64,000 nucleotides of DNA, from positions 5,456,001-5,520,000 of the forward strand of contig NW_025408667.1 in the NCBI RefSeq assembly GCF_020360975.1, written 5' to 3'. Below, in pieces: positions 36,423 to 47,841 of the stretch (its first letter is position 1; the number at the start of each line of letters is the position of its first letter). Position numbers and translations under genes: made by a program. The stretch is from Hirsutella rhossiliensis. Taxonomy: Eukaryota > Ascomycota > Sordariomycetes > Hypocreales > Ophiocordycipitaceae. The notes below the pieces were generated by a model that saw nothing but the letters and a program-made list of their open reading frames with translations, searched no databases and was not told the DNA's origin.

Positions 36423-36799
36423 ACCTTAGTTATTACTTTCTCTTATAAGCTAGCCGTCTAAGCTAGATCCTATTTAGGTTTAAGGTTAAGCCTAGCTAGT
36501 TATTATTAAGCTTCTTATAGTAATAGTAGTCCTTATACTCCTTATAAGTCTTAGGTTACTCTTTCCTATACCCTATATACTACCTTAAGGGGGTCTTATT
36601 ATTCCTACTATAATAATAAAGTAAACGTTATTACTAATAAGTTAAGCTAAGGTTATAGTTTAAGGGCTAGTTATTAGCTCTATCTTAGTTTAGTTTTAGG
36701 TTAGGTCTTATTTAATTATAGTCTTTTAGTAGTAGGTCTTATTCTATAGCTATTAAGGCTAGCTTAGTTAGGTTATATTAGTTTTATTTAGTCTATAGT

Positions 36800-39700
36800 T
36801 TAAGCGGTAAGGTTTATACTTAGTCTAGGTTTAGTTTAGTTAATACTATAGACCTATTATTATAAGTCCTCTCCCTTTCTTAAATCGCCTTAGTAAAGGA
36901 GGTAGTTAGCTAAGGTAGTCTTAGTTAAGGCCGCTTTATTTTTAGCGCGACCTTAGTCTTATTATTTAGTATATTTATATATAGCCTCTAAGCTAGGTTA
37001 AATAAATAGAGCCTACTTAAATAAAGGAACTATTACGCTAGCGGCGCTACTATCTTTTTCCTTTAAAGGCCTACTCTTATATTACCTATATCTTAGGCTT
37101 ATATTAAGAGGGACCCCCTTACCTCCTTTATTAATATATAGTTAATTATTATATAATAAATAGTATCCTATTTTTATTTATAGGTATATATTAATAAGAC
37201 TATACTAAGGACCTATTAATTAAAGAGGAAGTTATTAAGCCCGATCTTTCTTATATATATTTAAGTAATTATTATATTAATATACTTAGGGAGGCCTTTA
37301 TAATAGTCTAGTATTATTGCCTTATTAAACTATAGTAAGAAGTTAGTAAGGTAAAAGGTAGTTTAGTATTATTAAATTATATCTTTCTTAGCGTTTTATT
37401 AAGCGGCCTATTCCTTATTTAGCCTTTTAAGCGACTTAGCTTATTTAAAAGGTCTTTTAATCTTATTTAGCTCTAGACCCCCCTTATCTCCTTTATAAAA
37501 GGGGGCTTACTAAGTAGTAGCGCTACTAAGGGCCTACTAAGTAGTAGCGCTATTAAGGGCCTACTTACTTTTTAGTATCGCCTCCTCTTAAATATACTTA
37601 TAACTATATTAAATACTTATTAAATTTAGCTTAAGAGCCTTAAATCCTTTAACTTTTAAAGGATATCTATTATTCTTTAGTTTAAGTAAAGGTTAATTAA
37701 AGGTACCTATACCTTTACTTTTACTTAGTAGACTAAGGTCGCGTAGTAGGCGCCTATTACTACTTAAAGGTAAGCTAACTAGTCTTATACTAAGTCCTAT
37801 ATAATCTTATATAGTTTCCTTTTTATAAGCGTTATCTTATAAAATATAACTATAGTATAAGAGATTAAGGACTAGATTACTTTACTATAGACTTCCTTAG
37901 CGCGTAGTAAGGTATAGCCCTATATAAATAATACGAGCTTAGTTAGGGTTATAGTTTAGCGCTTTATCTTTATATAAAGCTATTTAAGTATACCTTTTAG
38001 TATAGTTTCTAGTATACCTAAGCCCTTAGTAAGCGGGCCTCTTAGACTAGTATTACTATATTAGTCTTAAGGTAAACTAGCGTTATTATTACTTATCTCT
38101 TTATATAAAGTATATTAACTCGCTCTTTAATAGTTTAAAAGTAACTATAAATATAGCCGCTTACTTTATATATACCTTTTAAGCTTCCTTTAAGTATACT
38201 ACTATTATAGCCTTATTAGGTTTAATACTAACTATATTTATATTATTAGTAAAGCTAATAGTATAAATACTATATATTATACTAAGTCTTTTATATAGGG
38301 TAGTTATATAGTATAGAAATAAGATTAAGGATATAAAGGAGCTTTAAAAGACTCTTATTAGTACTTAAGTTAGCTTTAAGGTCTTCTTATTAAAGTAAAG
38401 GGTCGATCTTTTATTACTTATAAAGCTTTATATAAAGCTTATAAGCTATTTAAGGTATTCTTAAAGCTTTAGTTCCCTTATAAGCTTATTATAATTAACT
38501 ATATTAAATACGCCCTTAATATCTAGCTATAAGAATAATATAATACCCTTTTAAGCTTAGGTTATATATATTAGTTTTATTATTAGTAGGATCGCTACCT
38601 TTATAAAGCGCTCTTTCTTATTTCTTATTTATCTATTTAATAGGATACTATTTACTTTTATAGCTCCTATAATCTTCTAAGCTAGTATTTACTTAAGTAC
38701 TTTCCTTATTATAGGTAGGTAGGAAATTAATTTCTTATCCCCTTACTATATAGTAAGCTTCTAGCCTCTTACTTAGCTTTTAAATTACTATTATATTCGC
38801 GCTATAAAACTATTTTAAGAAATATAAGAGTTAAGTATAAGCGTTAAAGATTATAGCTAGTTACTAAACTAAGGCTAGTTTATACTTCTTAATAAACCTT
38901 AAAAGGACGCCGTTTAAACCTATTACTTTCTAGCTTACTATCTTACCTATCGCTGCTATAACGTTAGCTAGCTAGATTTATTAGTTAATTATAAGGGTCG
39001 CCTTAGCTATAAGCTAAAGTAGCCCTTAAGTTATACTAGCCTTTAATAAGAAGAACTTAGCGGCTAATATTTAGGCCTTCCCTTTAAAGGTTTTTATTAG
39101 TTAGTCCTTACCTTCCTTAACTAATAGCGGGATATAGGTCGGTTTTAGTAGTAGCTTACTATAGAGTCTAGCTTACTATTTTATATTTTAAAGCTTAGTA
39201 TTATTAGCGCTAAATTCCTTTAAGAACTTATATTAATAGGCCCTCCTTACTTTATATATAGTTTACTTTTAAGCTATAAACGCTTTATATAAGTCTTCTT
39301 AGTTTACTTTACTCCTTTCCTACTTATACTTCCTTCTTACCTTCTTAGCTTCCTTTATCGCCCTTCTTACCTTTAAAGTAAACTATATATTACCCTTAAG
39401 TAATACTTACCTTTAATATAAAACTATAGCTATTATAATATATACTAAAGTAGCGAAGATATAGTCTAAGTCTTAGTTAATATACTTAAGCGTTTAAAGT
39501 ATTAGCTAGTATAGTCCTAGTAAAGATATAGTCTTAGCTTTAACTAGCTTTACTTTTACTTTTTTTTACTTAAAGGCTAATTTAAGTACTTAGGCTTAAG
39601 TATCGACCTATAGTATAATAGTCTAGGAATATAGTTTAACCTAATTAGGTCTAAGTTAGGCTTAGTATACTATATCTTAATCTTTAGTATTACTTAAGCT

Positions 39701-40250
39701 AGGTTAATAGTACTATCGTTTTAGCTATAGAAAAATCTTATATACTCCCCTTTTAAGGTAGTAAGTTTAAGTTATAATCTTATTACTTTTTATATAAGTT
39801 ATATCGCGCTATCTAAGGTTCTATTATATTTATCTTAAAGTAAGTAATAGATATTAAAGTCCCTTACTATTATTATAAGGTACTTTAGTTTAATTACGCT
39901 AAGGTTATATAACGCTCTAGCTCTTACGGCCCTTACTAGTAAGTAAATCGCTTATAGTTTAGTACTATCCTTAAAAATTACTTTACTTTAATTTAGTTTA
40001 AACTAAGGTAACTAAGTCCCTAGCCTAAGCCTTTTATATATAAATAGTATATACCTTCCCCCTTTATAGACTAATTTATAAAGCGCTGCTTTAAAGGGGG
40101 CCACTCTTATAGCTTTACTTCTTATAGTACTATTAAGTTAAAGCTAGCTTAGTAATAAAGCGCTAACTAAGCTAGCTTATATCTCTTTTATATATTCTAA
40201 AATAGTACTTTAAATTATATATAAGTAAGGTTAAGGTAAAAAGGGTTATT
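36800..40250 (-). pseudogene. LINE A-3 ORF2: endonuclease and reverse transcriptase (RIP-degraded)
   Basis: Collinear with LINE A-2 ORF2. The catalytic box, FADDI in A-2, is changed here (region about 38240-38255). The endonuclease GDFN region is at about 39850-39875, where the reverse strand still gives GGGACTTTAATATCTATTA. A 27/28-bp tandem duplication at 37506-37560 lies in the post-RT region. Stops are TAA and TAG. Confidence 0.82.
37506..37560. repeat. Tandem duplication of 28 and 27 bp in LINE A-3
   Basis: Two copies of TACTAAGTAGTAGCGCTA with their flanks, differing by one added T and one C/T change. LINE A-2 has a single diverged unit at about 24705-24740. Replication slippage is the simple explanation. 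Confidence 0.8.
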
Positions 40251-40259
40251 TATATAAGA

Positions 40260-40803
40260 AGGGAGGCGCTTTATCTCTTAGCGCTTTTCTATCTACTATA
40301 CCTATAAATATTATTTATACTTAGTTTAGCTTCCTTAGCCTTATTAGCTAGTAGGGATCTTAAGTTCGACCTCTTATCTTAGCGCGGTCTACTTAATCCT
40401 TACTTTTAAACTATAGTCGATTTAAGAACGCCCTAGGTTTTAATAGTAAGGAGTACTTATTACTTAGTATATATTTAAGTATTTATAAACTATTAATGTT
40501 ATCGTAGGTAGCTTTCCCTTACTTTTTCCTAGGGTTTATTTACTATAGGGTAAGTCTAGGTCTATAATAGGTAGTCCCTTTAATATAAGATATAGTTATA
40601 AGGGATTTCGCCTTTCTTAGCCTTATATTTATCCTTATCTTTATTATATACTATACTTTTATATTAGCTATAAAGTTATATTAATATATACTATTTAGCG
40701 ATATAGCTATACTTATAGTAATTATAGTACCTTTATAGTTAAACTAACTTATTATAGGGTTTATATTAAAAGATTTATACTTTAAGGACTAAGCTTAGGT
40801 TAT
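40260..40803 (-). pseudogene. LINE A-3 ORF1, C-terminal part with ruined zinc knuckle
   Basis: The ORF1 segment downstream of the LINE B-1 insertion on the minus strand. It covers the region equivalent to the CCHC knuckle of LINE A-2 (about 40665-40735), with Cys and His codons turned to Tyr. The N-terminal part continues at 46814. Confidence 0.7.
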
Positions 40804-40814
40804 AAAGCTTATTA
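40804..40814. repeat. Target duplication of LINE B-1, left copy
   Basis: AAAGCTTATTA, identical to 46803-46813. LINE A-2 has a single copy at the matching place (AGAGCCTATTA, about 28002-28012). Confidence 0.88.
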
Positions 40815-41129
40815 GTATAAATATATAATATTATATCTTCTTAGCTAACTTTTTAAAACTAAGCCTAAAATATAAAAGAAGTATATACTTAGAACTATCG
40901 CGAATAGTATATTACGCCCCCTTAAGTATAGCCTTATATAGCTACTAGCGGGTATATAATATACTACTAAAGATTGCGAATTAAGTAAGGTTCTCCCTTA
41001 TATAGGTAGAAAACTCTTCCTTACCCTCGCTAACTAAGGGTATACGCCCCCCCCCGCTAATAGGACTAAGCCTAGACCTAACTTAGGACCCCGGCCTAGA
41101 TATAAGGAGGGCCCCTTTAACCTTAACCC

Positions 41130-42210
41130 CCCCCCCCTTAACTTAAGGGTCGAAATAAGTACCTTAGAGGCTAGGGCCCGCTTAAAAGAAGCTTTAAAAG
41201 GCTAACGCCTTCTAAGGACCCTAGAAAAAAGGCCTAGGACCCGAGACTAGGACCTAAAGGATATTAAGATAAAAGATAATACCTAGCCTATACTAAAGAC
41301 TAGCCTCTTTAGGCCTAGCCTAGCCCTACCTTAAGCTAGCTACTTTTAGCTTAACTAGCCCTTAAAGTAAGTAAAGGGGCAAAAGAGAGCTACGCTTAGT
41401 AGCCCTATTAGCTTTATACCTATCCGACCTACGCTCTAACGCTTATAGTAGACTAAGCCCTAGCCTTAGTACCCCTTCCTTAGAGACCGGGCCTAGGGCT
41501 TTCTTTAGTAGGCCCTCTAGGCCCTTAAGGAAGCCTAAAAAATCGAACCCTTTTATAAGACCCTTATAAAAGGACTTAAGAAGGCAGCTATAAGGACTCC
41601 GGACCGCTAACAGCCCCTATAATAGCCCTTATACTAGCCTAAGGCCGCTTAGTAGCCTAGGGCTACCTAAGGAAACCTTAAAGCGAGCTCGTAAGCTAAG
41701 GTTACCGTAAAGAAGGCGCTTAAGGCCCTAGCTAAGGGCCTAGCTAAGGCTCCGGCGAAAGCCTTAGCTAAAACCCTAGCTAAGGCCCTAGCTAAGAAGA
41801 ACGTAAAAGAGGACTTTTAACTTATCCTAAAGCTAAAAAAGGAATCGCTAACGCTAACTATTAACCCTATTATACTTCGTAACGAGCTTAATAAGGCTAT
41901 AAGGGAACTAGCTATATTAGCTCTATCGACCTTAAATAGAAGTAATATAGTTATAACGATAAAGGCCCTATATATAGTAAAAAGGCTTCTAGAGTAATAG
42001 GAGAAGTAGTCCTTATACCTTAAGGAGCTACCTATTAAATCGGCCGACCTTCTTACTAGCTAGACTAAGCTAGTAGCCTAGAGCGTCCCTAACCTCTTAG
42101 AAACCCCTATCCTTAATATCTTTGCTATAGAAGCTAAAGCCTTTAGCGGGATTAATATCTTAGGGCAGCCTAGGTAGCTAGGCACCTTAGGCCTAATATA
42201 GAAGGTAGGA
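41130..42210 (+). pseudogene. LINE B-1 ORF1 (Lys/Ala-rich, Gag-like)
   Basis: A frame with TAA and TAG stops only. A repeated Ala-Lys tract, KALAKGLAKAPAKALAKTLAKAL-like at about 41720-41800, resembles the basic tails of linker histones and would bind nucleic acid. It is followed by a helical region (NPIILRNELNKAIRELAILALS, about 41860-41925). No zinc knuckle is visible in this ORF. The start codon is not recoverable. Assignment to ORF1 rests on position ahead of ORF2 and on composition. Confidence 0.6.
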
Positions 42211-42399
42211 TCGGTTATCTTCGTAGTCCCTTTAAAAGCTATAAAGGCTAAATACTAAAAAAAAGGCTTTTATATAGTAGGGCTATAGATTTAAGTCGAG
42301 GTATATAAGGAATATACTATACGTATATAGTACTATAGGTGCCTTTCCTTTAGCTATAACCCCTAGACCTACCGGCAGCCTATTAAGTATACCTTTAAT

Positions 42400-45300
42400 T
42401 AGAAAAGCACCTAACTAAGGACTATAACTACCCTAGCTATAAGGCTAGCTAAGGCTGCTCTTACTTTAAGGTCTAATACTATAACTATAAGAGAGAGCAC
42501 CTTATAACTAATAAAGTATAATATAAAGTCTATAAAGGAATAACTAATACTTAATAGCCTTAGCCCCCTTATACCTTTAAGGCCCTTAAAGCCCCTTAGG
42601 CCCCCTAGGCCTAACTACGACCCTATTAGTATTATATAGTATAATACTAATAAGTAGGAAATAGCTAACCTATCGATCTTAAAGTAGGCCCTAGAAATAA
42701 AAGCGGACCTTATCTTATTATAAGAGCCTTACCTTTATAAGATCGATAATAGCTATATCCCTATATAGTATCTAGCCTATAATATTATAACCCCTATCCC
42801 TTTTACTAACTTTCTTAAGCTTACTAGAAGGCCTAGGGTTATAGCTTATAAGAGGAAGGAAGCTTAGATAGAAGCTAGCCCTAGCTTCGACCTATTTTAT
42901 AATCCTAATATATAGGCTATAAGGGTAAAAGGCGCCGAGCTATTTACCCTTATTAACCTATATAACGAAAAAGAAGTTAAAGGGGCCTTAGCTAGCTAAG
43001 GCCGGTAAGGGCCCCTTATAATAGAAAGGCTACTACTAATAGCCTAGCTCCTATAGTAGCCCTTCTTACTAGTAAGAGACTTTAACTTATACTACCTTTA
43101 TTAGAACCCTTTTATAAAACCCTTTAAGGCCTATAAGGTAGAAGCCCTTATTAGCTAGCTCGACCGCTATAAGGCTTCCTTACTAACGGATCTTAAGGTA
43201 GCTATAAAGGGCACCTATTAAAGGAAAGGCTTAAAAAGGGCCTTAGTTATAGACCTTACTTTCTATAGCTCCTTTAAATAGCTAACCTAAGCTAACTTTT
43301 ACTTCTTAGAGGCTATAGGCTTAGATTATAAGCTTATAGCCTTTAAAGCTAGCTTAAAGGGCCCTAATACGCTACTACTAGCTAGGCCTACTACCTATAA
43401 TTATAAGAAAGTAAACTAAAAGGTATTCTTAGAATACTTAGCTAAGAAGGAATAAGACCTCCTTATAGCTATAGAGAGGGCTATAAAAAGAGATAACTTA
43501 GAAGGGATAGCCTCCCTTTTAATAAGAACTTTTATAGAGGCCTTAAACGTAGCGATACTAAAAAAGAGGCTATATAAGGGATCTAAGCCCTAGTAGACCG
43601 ACGAGCTAATATACCTTTAGAAAGCCCTAAGCTAAGCCTAATAAGCTTATAGGCTAGCTTAGGATAAGGAGAGCTAAAAGAGCTTTATAAAGGCCCGAAA
43701 TAGCTTTAAGTATACTATTAGGGCTATTAAAAAGTAATACTAAGAGAGCTTCTTAATAAAAGTAGTAAGAAAGGATATCTTTATAGCCTTTTCTTATACT
43801 AAGGCTAGAGCTAACCCTACCTTTCCTAGTATCTTATATATAAAAGAAGGGATAGAGGTAAAAGCTAATACCTTTATAAAAAAATACGAGGCCTTCCTAA
43901 TAACCCTTTTTCCGACCCTAGACCCTAGCCCTAGCCCTCCCCTTAGCCCCCCCTAGAGCCTAGAAAAAGAAGAGCCCCTAGGCTATATAGGTAGTAAGGG
44001 CACGGTTAAGTAGGACTAGCTAGAGCTAAAGGACCCTAAGATTAAGAGGGCTATTTTTAGCTCTTTTAATAAGAAAGCCCTTAGCCCGGACTCTATTAGC
44101 TTCCTTCTTATCTAATACGCTTATAAAGCTATCCCTATAGTCTTTAATAGGGCCTATAAAGCCCTATTTAACTAAGGATACTACCTTAAGGCATAGAAGG
44201 AAGCTATAGGAATTATACTCCCTAAGTAAAATAAGTAAGACTATACTATCCCTAAGGCCTATAAGGTTATAAGTCTACTTAACTACTTAGGAAAAGTCCT
44301 TAAAAAGCTATACGCTACCTAGCTAAGCTATTTAGCTAATACGGCCGGGCTTTTAAACCCTACGTAGCTAAAGGGACGAAAGTAGCGGTTAGCTATAGAT
44401 ACGGCCCTCCTCCTCCTATACTATATCTAAAAGAAGCGGGAGTTTAATAAGAAGGCTATTACTAGTACCCTCTTATTAGATATAAAAGGCGCCTTCGATT
44501 TCGTATTAAAGGAATAGCTTATAAGGGTCCTAAAGGAATTAAACCTCCCTAAGGCCCTTATAAGCTAGGTAGACTACTTCCTTACTAAAAGGAAGATCTA
44601 GCTAGCCTTTAAAGGGTAAGTCTAGCCCCTTATAGACCTAGTAATAAGAGTACCCTAAGGGTCCCTTATTAGCCTTATTTTATTCCTCTTATATATAAGG
44701 GGGATACTAGCGGCTAAGGGATACTAGCTATCTTATATAGATAACTTTAGTATCTCTATAACGTCGACCTTAGCTAAGAAAAACATTTAGTAGCTAGAAG
44801 TAATAGCTACTAACCTATTTAAATAAGCTAAAGACTAAGGGGTTTACTTTAACCCCTTAAAGATAGAACTTATTTACTTTAGTAAGTAACGATAGCTTAT
44901 TTTAAAGGGTATAATAGTAAGAGGCTTATTTTTTAAGGCAAAGCCCTTAATACGCTAGCTAAGGGTCTTCTTTAATTCTAAGCTCCTATTTAAATAATAT
45001 ATTAAGAAGAAGGTAGTATCTATATAAGCTGCCTTCGAAGGACTATCCTACCTAACCTCTATATAAAAAGGCTTATTATTTAAAGCCTTTAGATAGCTCT
45101 ACTAGGCCTACGTAACCTTTATAGTAGACTATAGGGCCTAACTTTAGTATAGGGGGCCTAAGACCCCTAAGAACCTTATAAAGCCTTTTTAAAGGCTATA
45201 AAACTAAGCTCTTTTAAAGGTCTTAGGGGCCTTTAAAGGATCCCTTATTAGGGCCTTAGAAGCTAAAGCGGCCCTACCGCTACTAAAGGTATAATTTAAA

Positions 45301-46600
45301 AGGGTATGCCTCTCCTATACCCTCTAGACCCTATACTTCTTACCTAGTTACCTTATAAGGTAGGCTTACGACCTAGCTATATAAGATAACCTCGCTAACT
45401 TAGGCTTTAACCTAGGGGCCTTAAGCTATATTAGGCTATATATATAGCTCTTCCGCCTCCTTAAAGGCTTAGTAGCCTTTATAGGACCTAACTATAACTT
45501 AGAAAAAAGGAAAGCTAGCTAGGAACCCTTATAGGCCCTAGAGCCTAAGGCCTTTATTATAATAATAGAGGCCCTTAAGCCCTTAGTTAAGAAGTAATAC
45601 TAACGCCTCTTAGCTAGCTTAGCTAGCTTAGAAGACTTTAAGTTACGGCCCTTAGCTTTTTATACTAACGGCTCTAAGGGGTACTTTAAAGGGTCCTTTA
45701 TAAAGACTAACGCTTACTCTTTCTATAAAATAGGCCTAGAAAATAGGCCTATTAAGGCGTACTATAAGAACTTAGGGCCCTCGATCGAAGTAGCTAATAA
45801 AGAGCTATTCGCGATACTAAGGGTCCTAGAGGACCTAGCTAGGAGACCTTAGCCCCTAAAGCTTAGCCCTCTTAACCCCCTTATAAATACCTATATCTTT
45901 ATAGATAGCTAAGCCGCTATAAAGAAGGTTATAGGTTTCTCGGACCTAGCTATATATATTAAAAGGCTCCTATTTAGCTTAGAAGCCTTTTATAATATAT
46001 AGCTATACTAGTGCCTTAGCTACCTAAGGATCTTTAATAATAAGCTAGCTAACTAACTAGCTAAAAGAAGCTTAGGGGCCCCTACCTAAGGGACCCCCTT
46101 AGTCTTTATTAGCTACCTATAAGGAAAGGTCTAGTAAGCTACTAAGGACTATTAAAAGGGACTCTAGGCTACTAAGGCGGCTAAAGGCCTTAAGGCTAAG
46201 GGCCTAGGTAAGCACTATATATTTATTTAAAAGACCCCCTGCTTAGCCCTTAGCCTAAAAAAGGACCTTATAAGGAGGCCTAGGCCGACCCTCTTAGCCT
46301 TTTATTAGCTCCTCTTTAAGGCTAGCTTCTTATTTTCGTTCCTAAAAAGGACTAATAAGGTAGACCGAAACGATTACTACTACGGCTAAGGAAGGTATAT
46401 AGCTAGGCACCTTATCCTAAGGTGCCTAAACTATAAGAGGGAAAGAGAGGTCCTTTACTAGACCTTTAAGAGATAGAAGGGGGCTCTTAGCCTACTTATT
46501 CTCTATAGCTCTAAGGAAGGAAGGGAAGCCCTTTTACCCTTCTTAGCTAAAATAGAGATAAGGATAGCTAAGTAGCTCGAAAAGGAGTAACCTAGGGGCC
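42400..46600 (+). pseudogene. LINE B-1 ORF2: endonuclease, RT, RNase H, zinc finger
   Basis: Domains in order on the + strand. Endonuclease: LILLQEPY, with the Gln codon now TAA, at about 42708-42735; and LVRDFNLYY (GDFNLHH) at about 43070-43100. RT: LLLDIKGAFDFV at 44472-44510, RVPQGSLISLILF with the Gln now TAA at 44648-44690, and the catalytic YIDNFS (YIDDFS) at about 44735-44755. RNase H: FYTNGSK (FYTDGSK) at 45658-45680, IFIDSQAAIKKV at 45895-45930 and LANQLAK at about 46040-46070. A C-terminal zinc-binding block, HLILRC preceded by YYYG for CxCG, lies at 46375-46430. The presence of RNase H separates it from LINE A. Catalytic Asp to Asn changes and stops make it inactive. Confidence 0.9.
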
Positions 46601-46785
46601 CTAGGGCCTATAGGGGGGAAAATCACCGCGCGGGAGGAACTAAACTAACCTTTCCTTTATTATTACCTTTATAGCTACCCTTTCCCTAATTAGTTATAAG
46701 CCCCTAGGCTCTATAGCTAGCTAAGACTACTTATAGGGGCCTAGGCCCTTACTAGCCTCGCTATAGCCTTAGAGGCTATATATAA

Positions 46786-46802
46786 GTAATAAAAAAAAAG
46801 AA
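46786..46802 (+). other. Poly(A) tail of LINE B-1
   Basis: TAATAAAAAAAAAGAAAA-like tract directly before the right target duplication. It marks target-primed reverse transcription of a polyadenylated RNA, in contrast to the TAA-repeat tail of LINE A. Confidence 0.85.
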
Positions 46803-46813
46803 AAAGCTTATTA
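46803..46813. repeat. Target duplication of LINE B-1, right copy
   Basis: AAAGCTTATTA; LINE A-3 ORF1 resumes after it. Confidence 0.88.
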
Positions 46814-47760
46814 GCCTCCTTTAAGCTACTAACCCTAGTAAGTATAGTTATCGCTATTAATATCTTAAATTAAAAGTATAGCGCTTAAGCTTAAAGGACC
46901 TTAACTTTATTTACCTTTATAATCTTATAAAGTAATCGGTTTTTATTTACTATCGCTACCTTTAAAAGGATATTCTTAGTAACTACTATATATATATAGT
47001 AGGTATTTATAGCTTTTAGTCTAAATATAGCCTTAACTTAGCCTTAGTCTTTTTAATAGGCTCTCGCTATAATATTAAATATAACCGCGATATCTTTACT
47101 TTAAAAGCGCCTTACTACTATAGCGCTTATAGCTTTTAAGGCTATATTTACTACCTTTACTATATCCTTTAGTTTATAGCTTAGGATTCTAAGTAGTACC
47201 TTAGTAGAGACTATAATAATCTTATATATATAGTATAATAGGACTTATTTTACTATAGCTTTATATTAAGTTAGTCCCTTAGTCTTAGCTACGACTAGGG
47301 CCTAGGTTTACTTAAGGCCCCTTAAGCTTAAAGTAATACTTAAGCAGAGTTCTTCCTTAACTACCTCCTTAATTACTTCTTAGATTATTATCTTAAAGCT
47401 CTTATTTATATAAAGTACTGCTAATAACGCGCTATTAATATAGCTCTTTACTTTAAAGAGCCGTTTAACTACTACTTATACTAAACTAAACTATATACTT
47501 AGGATAAAGCCTATATTTCTATTATATACTACTTTTTCTATAAGGTCGCTTAGCGCTTAGGCTATTATTATATTGCTACTTTAGGTTTATTAACTTACTT
47601 TATTAAAGTATATAAATTTAAGTAGCGTCTCTTTATACTATATACTTTAATTAAGCTTAGTATATTAATAGCCGCTATTATATCTACCTACCCCTTAGCC
47701 TTAGTATAGTATTACTACTAAGGGTAATTAATACTACTAAGTTAATTCTTAGTATTAGTT
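46814..47760 (-). pseudogene. LINE A-3 ORF1, N-terminal part
   Basis: Collinear with 28010-28960 of LINE A-2 and read on the minus strand. It contains the SLKEANRLYNL-like block near its left edge. Cut from its C-terminal part by LINE B-1. The 5' leader of the LINE follows to 47828. Confidence 0.68.
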
Positions 47761-47828
47761 AGTATTTTAGTTATAATATATACTTATTATAGGTATATAT
47801 TAGTTTCGCGAGAAGTTTTTTTTATAAC

Positions 47829-47841
47829 TAATACTATTTAA
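47829..47841. repeat. Target duplication of LINE A-3, right copy
   Basis: TAATACTATTTAA, identical to 34051-34063. Confidence 0.87.

Larger units (their letters stand above)
34840..36700 (+). pseudogene. Antisense ORF X of LINE A-3
   Basis: Same frame as in LINE A-2, more mutated. The lysine tract is at 35650-35690 (KGKGKSKGK-like), after a region homologous to the helix-rich part (about 35340-35540). The miniature LTR element interrupts it between 36052 and 36423. Its presence in a third independently inserted copy shows that it belongs to the LINE unit. Confidence 0.5.
40815..46802 (+). mobile_element. LINE B-1: Tad1-clade LINE with RNase H and poly(A) tail (5988 bp)
   Basis: A second LINE family, GC-richer than its surroundings but equally poor in CA and TG. 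It is flanked by an 11-bp target duplication and ends in an A-rich tail (46786-46802). It has an ORF1 with a Lys/Ala repeat and an ORF2 with endonuclease, RT, RNase H and a C-terminal zinc finger. It was inserted into ORF1 of LINE A-3 in the opposite orientation. It appears full length or nearly so, because the 5' end carries about 300 bp of leader before recognisable coding. Confidence 0.9.
34064..47828 (-). mobile_element. LINE A-3 with two nested insertions
   Basis: Third LINE A copy, orientation minus, (TAA)n-type tail at the left edge, and 13-bp target duplication. It carries the miniature LTR element (36053-36422) and LINE B-1 (40815-46802). Without these and their target duplications it is about 7.4 kb, the same length as LINE A-2. 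It is more degraded than A-2: many CG-containing sites of A-2 are TA here. Its 5' end differs from A-2 in the last ~20 bases before the duplication. Confidence 0.9.
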
